From: Rikenellaceae bacterium
Lineage (GTDB): Bacteria; Bacteroidota; Bacteroidia; Bacteroidales; Rikenellaceae
DNA length: 64,000 bases
Direction of reading: 5' to 3'
Assembly: GCA_015059905.1 (NCBI GenBank)
Contig: SUZN01000004.1
Coordinates: forward strand, 1 to 64,000
This document shows, piece after piece, positions 51,866-60,572 of the stretch. The first letter of the stretch is position 1, and each line of letters opens with the position of its first letter. The notes below the pieces were generated by a model, which had not been told where the DNA came from, ran no database searches, and was given only the letters and a program-made list of their open reading frames with translations. Both the position numbers and the translations under genes were made by a program.

Positions 51866-51905
51866 AGATTGCCACGTCGGGCGTTGCCCTCCTCGCAATG
51901 ACGTA
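51866..51905. repeat. Palindromic intergenic repeat, copy 3
   Basis: AGATTGCCACGTCGGG... to CTCGCAATGACGTA, the complementary orientation of copy 1. Lies between pyrE and pyrB. Confidence 0.6.
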
Positions 51906-51935
51906 TTTTATAATTTTACAATTTTGAATTTTGAA

Positions 51936-52568
51936 TTACTTGTTAATCCAACTCTCGTCTGATGGGTTGTTTCTAAAGGCGATGATGCGAGCGCAATCCT
52001 CTTGCTTGATGTAACCCTCCTCGGCTGCTACTTCAACCAATGCGTCAAGGTCGCAGAGCGAGTGGTTGATTACGTTAGCCTCCTCCATACGCTGAAGGCC
52101 CTTCTTCATACCGTAGGTGAAGATGCTCACCACGCCCAGCACGTCAGCACCTGCCTCGCGCAATACATTCACCACCTCGATGCAAGAGCCGCCTGTTGAG
52201 ATAAGGTCCTCGACAACAACTACCTTCTGACCCTTCTCCAGCTTACCCTCAATCTGGTTTGTGCGACCGTGATCCTTCGCGCCGCTACGCACATAACCCA
52301 TTGGCTTATCCAGAATTGTAGCCACGATAGCTGCGTGAGCGATACCCGCTGTGCTGGTACCCATCAACACCTCGCACTCGGGGAAGTGTGCCTTCACAAG
52401 CTCCGACAGACCCTTCTCTACGTTGTCACGCACACTAGGAGCTGTGAGTGTTAGGCGGTTGTCGCAATATATTGGGCTCTTGATACCACTTGCCCAGGTG
52501 AATGGCTGCTCGGGACGCAAGAATACTGCGCCGATTGAGAGCAAATCTTTAGCAATTGTCTTTTTCAT
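51936..52568 (-). CDS. pyrE: Orotate phosphoribosyltransferase
   Basis: A 210-residue PRTase that forms OMP from orotate and PRPP. The start '[33 protein letters not shown]' and the PRPP loop '[18 protein letters not shown]' (near residue 122) are typical. It sits between pyrB and pyrF in the same orientation, so three pyrimidine genes are grouped although separated by repeat-containing gaps. Confidence 0.96.
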   Translation of the reverse strand: MKKTIAKDLLSIGAVFLRPEQPFTWASGIKSPIYCDNRLTLTAPSVRDNVEKGLSELVKAHFPECEVLMGTSTAGIAHAAIVATILDKPMGYVRSGAKDHGRTNQIEGKLEKGQKVVVVEDLISTGGSCIEVVNVLREAGADVLGVVSIFTYGMKKGLQRMEEANVINHSLCDLDALVEVAAEEGYIKQEDCARIIAFRNNPSDESWINK

Positions 52569-52660
52569 AGTATTTATGCTTTTATTTGTTTATTCTTTAG
52601 TGTTTAATACGTCATTTGGGAAAGAGCGAAGCGATTGTGGAAAACTCAATCTTCCAAATT

Positions 52661-52701
52661 AGATTGCCACGTCGGAGTAAACTCCTCCTCGCAATGACGT
52701 A
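52661..52701. repeat. Palindromic intergenic repeat, copy 4
   Basis: AGATTGCCACGTCGGAGTAA... to CTCGCAATGACGTA. Lies between pyrF and pyrE. Confidence 0.6.
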
Positions 52702-52724
52702 TTTATAATTCTCAATTTTGAATT

Positions 52725-53426
52725 CTACTCTGCAAACTCTGCCATACAACGCTTGTAAGCCGCCACAGGGTCTGCTGCCTGTGTGATAGGACGACCTACA
52801 ACGATAAAGTCGGTGCCAATCTCCTTCGCGCGAGCTGGGGTAGTGACACGCACCTGGTCGCCAATCTCGCCATCGGCGAAGCGAACACCTGGAGTAACGG
52901 TCACAAAGCCTGCGCCGCAAGCCTCCTTAACCATACCAGCCTCCAGCGGAGAGCATACTACGCCATCCAGGCCTGCCACCTGGGCATTCTTCGCGTAGTG
53001 AACGATGGTGTCGTTGATAGAAGCACCAATAAGCAAATCCTTCTGCATACGCTCCTCGCTTGTCGAGGTGAGCTGTGTCACGGCAAGAAGAATTGGGCGA
53101 GTGCCATCCTCGCGTGTCAAGCCCTCAAGGGCAGCCTTCATCATCTCGATAGTGCCTGCTGCGTGGAGGTTACACATATCCACATCCATCTTCGACAGCA
53201 CCGCCATAGCCTTCTTCACTGTGTTTGGAATGTCGTGCAGCTTGAGGTCAAGGAAAATCTTGTGACCACGCTCTTTGATAGCCTTCACGATGGCAGGGCC
53301 TGCCGCATAGTAAAGCTCCATACCAATCTTCACGAAGGGCTTGCAGTCGGTAAATTTGTCAAGGAATTCGAGCGTCGCCTCGGCTGATGCGAAGTCGCAC
53401 GCAATGATTACATCTCTTTGGCTCAT
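52725..53426 (-). CDS. pyrF: Orotidine-5'-phosphate decarboxylase, type 1
   Basis: A 233-residue TIM-barrel enzyme converting OMP to UMP. '[21 protein letters not shown]' opens it, '[17 protein letters not shown]' (near residue 55) contains the catalytic D-x-K-x-x-D, and '[18 protein letters not shown]' plus '[18 protein letters not shown]' form the phosphate site. The type 1 form fits its length. Confidence 0.96.
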   Translation of the reverse strand: MSQRDVIIACDFASAEATLEFLDKFTDCKPFVKIGMELYYAAGPAIVKAIKERGHKIFLDLKLHDIPNTVKKAMAVLSKMDVDMCNLHAAGTIEMMKAALEGLTREDGTRPILLAVTQLTSTSEERMQKDLLIGASINDTIVHYAKNAQVAGLDGVVCSPLEAGMVKEACGAGFVTVTPGVRFADGEIGDQVRVTTPARAKEIGTDFIVVGRPITQAADPVAAYKRCMAEFAE

Positions 53427-53884
53427 AGTCTTATATTGTTTTTTGATTTATATATTCTCTTTCAATTTGTAAATATAGTAAAGATAATTCAAAATTCAAA
53501 ATTAGCAATTCAAATTTGTTGCTGACCCGCAAAAATTATTGTCACGTCGCTAAAGAGGAAAGATAAAAGATAAAAGATGAAAGAGGAAAGAGATTGCCAC
53601 GCTCACTATGTTCGCTCGCAATGACGTAGAGTAAAAAAAAAGAGCAAAGATATATAATCACGTCATTACCCGACACGAGCAGGGCGAGTGGCGAAGGTAA
53701 TCCTCCAGTAAAAATCAAACGCAATAGCGATAAAATAAATGGAAGATCCCCATCGCCTTGCTACGCAAGTCGGGGGATGACGTAATAGATTGCCACGCTC
53801 ACTATGTTCGCTCGCAATGACGTAGAGTAAAAAAAAGAGCAAAGAAAAACTCTTTGCCCTTTGCTCTTTTCTCTTTGCTCTTGT
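53427..53884. repeat. Repeat-rich intergenic region between pyrF and fabG
   Basis: No gene. It holds a 27-nt element at 53523-53549 beginning TGACCCGCAAAA, a (GAGGAAA)-type tract at about 53553-53592, palindrome copies 5 (53591-53628) and 6 (53788-53822), each followed by AGTAAAAAAA(A)AGAGCAAAG, and a further short palindrome (about 53742-53782). The last 50 nt (AGAGCAAAG... with CTTTGCTCT) form a hairpin that may end fabG transcription. Confidence 0.7.
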
Positions 53885-54631
53885 TTAGCAGTTCATCGCA
53901 CCGCAGCAGTGGATTACCTGACCGCTGACATACGATGAAAGGTCGCTGGCGAGGAACAATGCTACGCCTGCAACATCCTCGGGTGTGCCGCCACGACGCA
54001 GAGGTATCTGCTGGTTCCATGCATCACGCACCTCCTGTGGCAGCTGGTTTGTCATCTCAGTGATGATGAAGCCTGGGGCGATGGCGTTGGCACGAATGCC
54101 ACGAGGACCCATCTCCTTTGCGATAGACTTCGCCAAGCCAATCATACCTGCCTTTGAAGCCGAGTAGTTACACTGACCCGCATTGCCCGATACACCCACA
54201 ACAGACGCCATATTGATGATTGAGCCACCGCGCTGCTTCGCCATAATAGGTGTCACGGCGTGGATGAAGTTGAACGCCGACTTGAGGTTTACGCCGATAA
54301 CAGCATCCCACTGCGCCTCCGACATACGCATCATCAAGCCATCTTTGGTGATACCAGCGTTGTTTACCAACACGTCGATGCGACCGAAGTCCTCCATAAT
54401 CTGCTTCACAACCTCGTGTGACTCGTCAAACGAAGCGGCATTTGAAGCGTAAGCCTTTGCCTTCACGCCATAAGCCTGAAGCTCCTTCAAGGTCTGCTCG
54501 GCAGCCTCGTTGATTACAAGGTCGGTGAATGCTACGTCAGCGCCCTGCTCTGCAAAACGCATTGCGATAGCCTTACCAATACCGCGTGCAGCACCTGTTA
54601 CAAGGGCTACTTTTCCTTCCAAAAGTTTCAT
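53885..54631 (-). CDS. fabG: 3-oxoacyl-ACP reductase
   Basis: A 248-residue short-chain dehydrogenase that reduces 3-ketoacyl-ACP with NADPH in fatty-acid elongation. 'VALVTGAARGIGKAIA' (cofactor loop), 'NNAGITKDGLMMRM' and the catalytic 'CNYSASKAGMIGLAKS' (Tyr-x3-Lys near residue 153) are present. The C-terminus reads 'YVSGQVIHCCGAMNC', unlike the usual '..DGG..' end. It follows fabF and fabH in the same orientation. Confidence 0.95.
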   Translation of the reverse strand: MKLLEGKVALVTGAARGIGKAIAMRFAEQGADVAFTDLVINEAAEQTLKELQAYGVKAKAYASNAASFDESHEVVKQIMEDFGRIDVLVNNAGITKDGLMMRMSEAQWDAVIGVNLKSAFNFIHAVTPIMAKQRGGSIINMASVVGVSGNAGQCNYSASKAGMIGLAKSIAKEMGPRGIRANAIAPGFIITEMTNQLPQEVRDAWNQQIPLRRGGTPEDVAGVALFLASDLSSYVSGQVIHCCGAMNC

Positions 54632-54666
54632 ATTCCTTTATATTTATTTGTTTTTCTTTGCTCTTT

Positions 54667-54746
54667 ACGTCATTGCGAGGAGGGCTTTAGCCCGACGTGG
54701 CAATCTCTTTCCTCTTTCCTCTTTCCTCTTTCCTCTTTCCTCTTTT
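54667..54746. repeat. Palindromic repeat, copy 7, with six-unit CTCTTTC tract
   Basis: Unit 54669-54706 (CGTCATTGCGAGGAG...GTGGCAAT) abuts six tandem heptamers CTCTTTC at 54705-54746 (last one CTCTTTT), ending just beyond the fabF stop. The heptamer is the complement of the GAGGAAA tracts seen at 53553 and 58182. Confidence 0.75.
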
Positions 54747-54749
54747 ATC

Positions 54750-56000
54750 TTATTCACTCCACTTACGCAATGCCACGCAGCTGTTGTGACCGCCGAAGCC
54801 CAATGAGTTTGAGATTGCAACGGTTACGTCTGCCTTGCGTGCAAAGTTTGGAGTGTAGTCCAGGTCGCACTCTGGGTCGGGGTCGTTCAGTCCGATTGTA
54901 GGTGTCACGATACCATTCTTCAGCGTGAGAGCCGAAGCGATAAGCTCCACAGCTCCCGTAGCACCCAGCATATGACCAGTCATCGACTTTGTTGAGCTAA
55001 TCATAGCCTTGCGTGCAGCCTCCTCGCCCATAGCAAGCTTGATGGCGCGTGTCTCCGACTTATCGTTCAGTGGGGTAGATGTACCGTGTGCGTTGATGTA
55101 GAGCAAATCCTTCTCTGCATCGAAGCCTGCCTCTGTGAGCGACTGCTTGATAGCGCGTGAGGCTGGGATGCCGTCAGGTGATGGGGCGGTGACGTGGTGA
55201 GCGTCGCAGCTGTTGCCATAGCCCACAACCTCGGCGTAAATCTTCGCGCCACGCTTCTGCGCGTTCTCCAGCGACTCCAATACCAATACACCAGCACCCT
55301 CGCCCATAACGAAACCATTACGGTTGATGTTGAATGGGATAGAGGCGTTGAGTGGGTCGGTCGAGCGAGTGAGAGCCTTGCTGTTGGCGAAGCCTCCGAT
55401 AGCGAGTGGCTGCACCGATGCCTCGGCACCACCTGTGATGATAGCATCAGCGTAGCCGTGCTTGATAGCGCGGTAAGCCTCACCTGCGGCGTGAGTACCC
55501 GTAGCACAAGCAGTCACAACAGGCAGACATACACCCTGCGCGTTGTACTTGATAGCCACGTTGCCTGCGGCGATATTGCTAATCATCATTGGTACGAACA
55601 GAGGTGAGATACGGCGGATACCCTCCTCTATGAGCTTCTTACTCTCCGAGAAGAATGTCTGCATACCACCAATACCCGAGCCGATATATACGCCCAGACG
55701 CTCAGGGTCGATGTTCTCGCCGCTAACCAAGCCGCTGTCAGCCATAGCCTGATTGGCAGCTGCCATAGCGTAGTGGCAGAATTGGTCGTTACGACGCACA
55801 TCGTTACGGTCCAAACCGTGCTCCTCGGGGTTGAAGTCCTTGACCTGACCAGCCACGCTGATAGGCAACTCCTGGTCCTCAAAGCCCTTGATAATGTCAA
55901 TACCGCACTTACCCTCTACGAGGCTGTTCCAAAAGTCTGCGATATTGTTTCCTACTGGCGAGATAACACCCATACCAGTAATTACAACTCTTCTTTCCAT
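54750..56000 (-). CDS. fabF: 3-oxoacyl-ACP synthase II
   Basis: A 416-residue condensing enzyme for fatty-acid elongation. The catalytic Cys is in 'VVTACATGTHAAGEAYR' (near residue 165); the two His are in 'YINAHGTSTPLND' and 'SMTGHMLGATGAVE'. 'RRVVITGMGVISPVGN' opens it. fabH lies 18 nt upstream, so they form an operon; no acpP is next to them. Confidence 0.97.
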   Translation of the reverse strand: MERRVVITGMGVISPVGNNIADFWNSLVEGKCGIDIIKGFEDQELPISVAGQVKDFNPEEHGLDRNDVRRNDQFCHYAMAAANQAMADSGLVSGENIDPERLGVYIGSGIGGMQTFFSESKKLIEEGIRRISPLFVPMMISNIAAGNVAIKYNAQGVCLPVVTACATGTHAAGEAYRAIKHGYADAIITGGAEASVQPLAIGGFANSKALTRSTDPLNASIPFNINRNGFVMGEGAGVLVLESLENAQKRGAKIYAEVVGYGNSCDAHHVTAPSPDGIPASRAIKQSLTEAGFDAEKDLLYINAHGTSTPLNDKSETRAIKLAMGEEAARKAMISSTKSMTGHMLGATGAVELIASALTLKNGIVTPTIGLNDPDPECDLDYTPNFARKADVTVAISNSLGFGGHNSCVALRKWSE

Positions 56001-56018
56001 TTTATTTCTGTTTTTTGA

Positions 56019-56978
56019 TTACTTTGTCCACTCAATAATACAAGCACCTGTGGTGAAGCCAGCACCGAAGGCACTCAACAAAATCTTATCGCCCTTCTGG
56101 AGCTTACCCTCGCGAGAGAGCTCGTCAAGCAGCAGTGCCGTACTTGCCGATGAGGTGTTACCGCAACGCTCCACGTTGGTTGGGAAGTGCGACATATCGA
56201 GCTTAAGCCAGTTGGCGATAGCCTCGATGATACGCATATTAGCCTGATGCAGAACATAATACTTGATGTCCGATGGCTGCAAGCCCGCCTCCGAAAGCAA
56301 GGTCTTGATGTCGCGCGATGACGACAGCACAGCAGTCTTGAATACCTCTTTGCCGTTCATATACATAGGCGCCGAGTGCTCCTCCTTGGTGATGTATGGC
56401 GTAGGCTCCAGACGACGCACATAGTGCAGACAGTCTGTCTTGCTTACTGTTGTGAGGCGTGAGCAAATCAAACCCTCGCCCTCGGTCACTACCACAGCAC
56501 CTGCGCCATCACCAAACAATACGCAGAGGCTACGGTCTTTCCAATCGACCATTCGTGTAGGCTCCTCGGCAGCTACCACCAGGATATTCTTCGCCTTGCC
56601 GCTCTTGATGCGGTCGTCAGCCATATCCAACGCATAGATAAAGCCTGAGCAGGCAGCGTTTACATCCACGCACGCGCACTTTGCGCCGATTGCGCCCTGG
56701 ATGATGCAGCTTAAACCAGGCGTGATATATTCGTTCACCACGTTTGAGCAGATGATGTAGTCGATGTCGGCAGCAGTCAGTCCAGCATCCTCGATAGCCT
56801 TTGCGGCAGCCTCCGATGCAAGATCCTCCAGCTTCTCTGATGAAATCACACGACGCTCGCTCATACCTGTGCGAGTCTTAATCCACTCATCACTTGTGTC
56901 AAGGAATTGCTCAAGCATAGCGTTGGTCACAACCTGTGATGGATGAGCTCTTCCAGTTCCAATAATTTTCATATTCAA
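56019..56978 (-). CDS. fabH: 3-oxoacyl-ACP synthase III
   Basis: A 319-residue initiating condensing enzyme joining acetyl-CoA and malonyl-ACP. The catalytic Cys is in 'CVDVNAACSGFIYAL' (near residue 111), His in 'YVLHQANMRIIEAIANWL' and Asn in 'VERCGNTSSASTALLL'. A TACTTTTG -7 box (minus, 57106-57113) lies upstream. Confidence 0.96.
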   Translation of the reverse strand: MNMKIIGTGRAHPSQVVTNAMLEQFLDTSDEWIKTRTGMSERRVISSEKLEDLASEAAAKAIEDAGLTAADIDYIICSNVVNEYITPGLSCIIQGAIGAKCACVDVNAACSGFIYALDMADDRIKSGKAKNILVVAAEEPTRMVDWKDRSLCVLFGDGAGAVVVTEGEGLICSRLTTVSKTDCLHYVRRLEPTPYITKEEHSAPMYMNGKEVFKTAVLSSSRDIKTLLSEAGLQPSDIKYYVLHQANMRIIEAIANWLKLDMSHFPTNVERCGNTSSASTALLLDELSREGKLQKGDKILLSAFGAGFTTGACIIEWTK

Positions 56979-57105
56979 ATATAAATATAATAAAACAAAA
57001 TTTTACTCTTCGTTGGTAGTTTTCTGCCTGCTGTTTTCTTCGCTTTAGCCCCTCTGGCGAGAGGCATTTTCTTATGCCTATACGCCCTCGCGATTAAAAG
57101 CGATG

Positions 57106-57113
57106 CAAAAGTA
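57106..57113 (-). promoter_or_regulatory. -7 promoter box for the fabH-fabF operon
   Basis: TACTTTTG (minus strand) followed by C matches TAnnTTTG, 128 nt before the fabH start. No clear -33 TTG. Confidence 0.5.
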
Positions 57114-57249
57114 GTAAAACCCCCACTAAAAGGGTGTTATGTGGGGTCGAAAACAACTTTTTGTGACGAAAACCACAATATCTGTGGTAAAATTTATGTT
57201 TTTTCAACTAAAATCACGATATTTGCACCGAACTATAATTGGTAATTCA

Positions 57250-58182
57250 ATGACAAATATATACAAAAACCAGGAAATTCCCAAGTTTCTGCTTGATAAA
57301 CGCTACCTCTTTGGTTCGGTAGTGTTCATTATGACCTTCTCGTTTTTGTTTATGGCTATCTATGCGCCATTTTCGAATACGGCGTGGTTCGACCTTTCCA
57401 ACGAGCTGGACTTTGGTATGACGGTAGCCTTCTACATCGTGGCTGTGGCAATTATGTTCATTAGTAAGATGGTGATGAACTTTATGCAGAACAAAATCAC
57501 CTTTACCTATACTAAATATATAGCGTGGATTGTAGCCGAGGTTATCATCGTGTCGCTGTTCTATACCCACTTCACACTCTCGTTCCTGCCCGATGCGGGT
57601 TATAGCGTATGGACTATCCTGGGCAAGGCGATGGGATGTATCCTGCTGATTGTGGCAATCCCTTATACCATCCTTACGCTCTATGCTGCCTATCGTGCCA
57701 AGACCGAGGAGCTGGAGATGTTGCAGTATGAGCTGGCGTTACAGAACGAGCCCCAGGTGGCATATCCGTCGCTTGTGAATCTCTACGACTACAACGGTGC
57801 GTTGAAGCTCACAATCAACTCTGACTCACTCTATTATATGGAGTCGCAGGATAACTATGTGAAGATTCACTACGAAAATCAAGGCAAGCTGATGTCCTAT
57901 ATGTTGCGTTGCCGCACGAAGGCTGTCGAGGAGGCATTGGCGGATACAAGTATGGTGCGTTGTCATCGTTCATATATGGTCAATGTAATGAAAATCAACC
58001 ATATCCGCAAGGGCGGTAAGGCTCGTTATATTGTTCTGTCGAGTGATACCATCAAGCCAATCCCCGTGTCGAAGAGCTACTTCAAAAACCTTATCGAGAA
58101 GATTGATAAGTACAACAGCTCGGCACTCTCAAAGGCAGCCACAATCCCCACCGAGCCTATCGAAATCGCCGATGCGGAATAG
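57250..58182 (+). CDS. LytTR-family membrane-bound transcription regulator
   Basis: From ATG 57250 (MTNIYKNQEIPKFLLDKRYL) the 310-residue product has four N-terminal membrane segments (about residues 20-135) and a C-terminal LytTR DNA-binding domain. The latter shows 'LYYMESQDNYVKIHY', 'MLRCRTKAVEEAL', 'MVRCHRSYMVNVMKI' and 'PIPVSKSYFKNLIEKI'. This is a Bacteroidetes layout lacking a receiver domain, so the membrane part may sense the signal. The upstream start at 57139 would overlap the promoter region. It is divergent from fabH, which may be a target, but that is inference. Confidence 0.88.
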   Translation: MTNIYKNQEIPKFLLDKRYLFGSVVFIMTFSFLFMAIYAPFSNTAWFDLSNELDFGMTVAFYIVAVAIMFISKMVMNFMQNKITFTYTKYIAWIVAEVIIVSLFYTHFTLSFLPDAGYSVWTILGKAMGCILLIVAIPYTILTLYAAYRAKTEELEMLQYELALQNEPQVAYPSLVNLYDYNGALKLTINSDSLYYMESQDNYVKIHYENQGKLMSYMLRCRTKAVEEALADTSMVRCHRSYMVNVMKINHIRKGGKARYIVLSSDTIKPIPVSKSYFKNLIEKIDKYNSSALSKAATIPTEPIEIADAE

Positions 58183-58374
58183 GAGGGGAGAGGAAAGAGG
58201 AAAGAGGAAAGAGGAAAGATAAAAGAGGAAAGAGAAAAAAGATTGCCACGTCGCTTGCTCTCCTCGCAATGACGGGGAGTAAAAAAAAGAGCAAAGAAAA
58301 ACTCATTCCTCTTTGCTCTTTCATCTTTTCTCTTTCATCTTTAACGACGTGGTAGTAAATTTTGCGGGTCAGTA
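58182..58374. repeat. Composite intergenic repeat after the LytTR gene
   Basis: Starts with GAGGAAA tandem heptamers (about 58187-58230), then palindrome copy 8 (58241-58275), then AGTAAAAAAAAGAGCAAAG with a CTTTGCTCT partner (hairpin), and ends with a 27-nt element (58345-58371) that is an inverted, 23/27 match to the one at 53523-53549 (both end in TGACCCGCAAAA read inward-out). No gene fits. Confidence 0.7.
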
Positions 58375-58391
58375 AAATTAAATTAAAAACA

Positions 58392-58424
58392 ACACCCTGC
58401 CTAACAGTGAGTTAAGCAGGGTGT
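58392..58424. terminator. Terminator hairpin downstream of the GH43 pair
   Basis: ACACCCTGC (58392-58400) and GCAGGGTGT (58416-58424) pair perfectly; an inner TAAC/GTTA pair extends the stem. On the minus strand it is followed by TGTTTTT. It likely ends the ArgS/GH43 transcription unit. Confidence 0.75.
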
Positions 58425-58454
58425 ATTCGTGTAATACTTTAGCTCATTATTGCG

Positions 58455-59459
58455 CTATCTCTTGCACTTGATGCTGGGCGCTTTGCCCTGCTTTGCTGGG
58501 TAGCCGTTGCCGATTGTTGGCCAGCCATCCTTGCCCCAGTTCACCTCGTCGAGATACATCTTGCGACCCGCACGCTCCTCATTCACATCGAAGCCGTGAT
58601 AGAAAATCCAATCCTGACCCTTGTCGTCGGTCAAAATCTGTGAGTCGTGACCCGAGCCCTTCACCTTGTCATCGCCAGAGAGCAATACTTCGTGATGGTT
58701 GTCGAGCATCTTGCGACCCTGCTTATCAACATAAGGACCAAACAACGACTTGCTACGTCCTACAACGGTCTGATAGGTACTCTTAACGCCCTCGCAGCAA
58801 GTACCCACCGAAGCAAAGAGGTAGTAGTAACCCTTGCGCTTGTGGATATATGTGCCCTCGTATGCCGTGCCAGCAATCTTGAGTAGGTTTCTCTGGTCGA
58901 TAAGTTCCAGACCATCCTCCGTAAGCTCTGTGAGGAAGATACCTCGGAAACTGCCCCAAATAAGATATTTACGACCATCCTCCTGATAGATGACAGGGTC
59001 GATAGAGTTCTGTACGCCAATCTGCTTTGAGTTAAACAGAAGCTTCGCATTGGTGAAAGGACCTTCGGGGCTATCAGCCACCGCGCGACCAATACCTGCC
59101 TCCCACTCGCCACCCCAGGTGGACATTGAGAAGTAGAGGACATATTTGCCGTCAATGTAGTTGATATCGGGCGCCCATATCGCTGCACGAGGCACGAACT
59201 TTGGCACCTCGCCACGGCGGAAAGCACCACCCAGGTACTCCCAATTTACCATATCGGTTGATTTATAGACAGGTACATTACCCTGACGCATAGTGGAGTA
59301 GGCGTAGAAGGTACCATCCTTTGCGCGAATAACCGTTGGGTCGGGTGCGTTGTTGTCGATTACGGGGTTGGTATATGTCGCGGCCTTATCATCACTCTTC
59401 ACACCCGAACACGAAGCCAGGAGTGCTACCACTGCCAACGAAAACAGATACTTCTTCAT
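58455..59459 (-). CDS. GH43 family lipoprotein (arabinanase-like), copy 1
   Basis: A 334-residue lipoprotein (signal MKKYLFSLAVVALLASCSG, lipobox Cys at residue 17). The GH43 propeller shows 'DNNAPDPTVIRAKDGTFYAYST' (base Asp, near residue 39), 'NSIDPVIYQEDGRKYLIWGSFRG' (Asp), 'AYEGTYIHKRKGYYYLFAS' (acid Glu) and 'GHDSQILTDDKGQDWIFYHG'. This is the endo-arabinanase-type branch. It is followed (in transcription) by nothing close and is adjacent to a paralogue 19 nt away. Confidence 0.9.
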   Translation of the reverse strand: MKKYLFSLAVVALLASCSGVKSDDKAATYTNPVIDNNAPDPTVIRAKDGTFYAYSTMRQGNVPVYKSTDMVNWEYLGGAFRRGEVPKFVPRAAIWAPDINYIDGKYVLYFSMSTWGGEWEAGIGRAVADSPEGPFTNAKLLFNSKQIGVQNSIDPVIYQEDGRKYLIWGSFRGIFLTELTEDGLELIDQRNLLKIAGTAYEGTYIHKRKGYYYLFASVGTCCEGVKSTYQTVVGRSKSLFGPYVDKQGRKMLDNHHEVLLSGDDKVKGSGHDSQILTDDKGQDWIFYHGFDVNEERAGRKMYLDEVNWGKDGWPTIGNGYPAKQGKAPSIKCKR

Positions 59460-59478
59460 TCTATTTTTATTTTAAGGG

Positions 59479-60531
59479 TTATTTCGCCTTTGGCTTGAAA
59501 TATGGGGCAACCATTCTCTTTGTCGAAGGTGTACCGTCGTTGATTATAGGCCAACCATCCTCGCCCCAGTTCACCTTGTCGATGTAGGTCTTGCGACCAG
59601 CATTTGGCTCTTTCACATCATAACCGTGATAGAGTATCCAGTCGTCGCCATTGTCGTCTGTGATAATCTGCGATGTGTGACCAGGACCCTTCACGTCGTT
59701 GTTACCAACCAGAATAGTCTCGTGGCGGTTATCCAACATTCTGCCGCCCGACTTTGTCAGGTAAGGACCGTGCAGCGACTTGCTTCGAGCCACTACAACG
59801 TGATATGTACTGCTCAAACCGTTACAGCACGAGCCGCACGATGCGAACATATAGTAGTAACCTCCACGCTTGTGGATGTAGGTGCCCTCGTAGGCTGTGC
59901 CCGCGATGCGCTCTATCTGCTTCTTGTCAACAAGCTCCAAGCCATCCTCTGTAAGCTCGGTGATGTAGATACCACGAAAACTGCCCCAAATCAGATACTT
60001 TCGACCGCCCTCCTGATAGACAACAGGGTCGATAGAGTTCTGCACGCCAATCTCCTCGGAGTTGAACAGCAGCTTTGAGTTTGAGTAGTAACCCTCTGGG
60101 CGTGTCGATGTCGAGCGACCGATACCTGCAGCCCACTCGCCGCCCCAGGTGGACATTGAGAAGTAGAGGACATATTTGCCATCAATGTAGTTGATGTCAG
60201 GTGCCCAGATAGCAGCTCCTGGAACGAACTTTGGAACGTTGGCATTGGTGTATGCACCACTGTAATATGTCCAATTAACCAAATCCTCAGAGCGATAGAC
60301 AGGTACATTGCCGTCCTGCATTGTTGTGAATGCGTAGAACTTGCCATCGTTGCCCTTGATGAATGTAGGGTCGGGAGCATCGTTGTTGATGACGGGGTTG
60401 CGGTAATACTTTACTACAACCTCCTCCTCTTCCTCTTCTACAACCTCCTCCTCGTCAGAAGATGAGCAGGCGCACAGCATTGTCGAAGCAAGCAGCGCCA
60501 TAGCCAATATGGCATAAAGGTACTTTTTCAT
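59479..60531 (-). CDS. GH43 family lipoprotein (arabinanase-like), copy 2
   Basis: A 350-residue paralogue of the gene just downstream; most motifs are identical ('NNDAPDPTFIKGNDGKFYAF', 'NSIDPVVYQEGGRKYLIWGSF', 'AYEGTYIHKRGGYYYMFAS'). The signal and lipobox (LLASTMLCACSSS) are followed by an unusual acidic linker of Asp/Glu and Val (about residues 26-41, 'EEEVVEEEEEEVVV'). The pair arose by tandem duplication and the two are likely co-expressed outer-surface enzymes. Confidence 0.9.
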   Translation of the reverse strand: MKKYLYAILAMALLASTMLCACSSSDEEEVVEEEEEEVVVKYYRNPVINNDAPDPTFIKGNDGKFYAFTTMQDGNVPVYRSEDLVNWTYYSGAYTNANVPKFVPGAAIWAPDINYIDGKYVLYFSMSTWGGEWAAGIGRSTSTRPEGYYSNSKLLFNSEEIGVQNSIDPVVYQEGGRKYLIWGSFRGIYITELTEDGLELVDKKQIERIAGTAYEGTYIHKRGGYYYMFASCGSCCNGLSSTYHVVVARSKSLHGPYLTKSGGRMLDNRHETILVGNNDVKGPGHTSQIITDDNGDDWILYHGYDVKEPNAGRKTYIDKVNWGEDGWPIINDGTPSTKRMVAPYFKPKAK

Positions 60532-60572
60532 ATTATTTTAGTTTTAAGTTTTGGTTATCGTTGGGTTGTCTG

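Noticed and set aside
54705..54746. CRISPR-like array
   Set aside because: The six CTCTTTC units are direct heptamers without spacers, so a simple tandem repeat. No cas genes are present.
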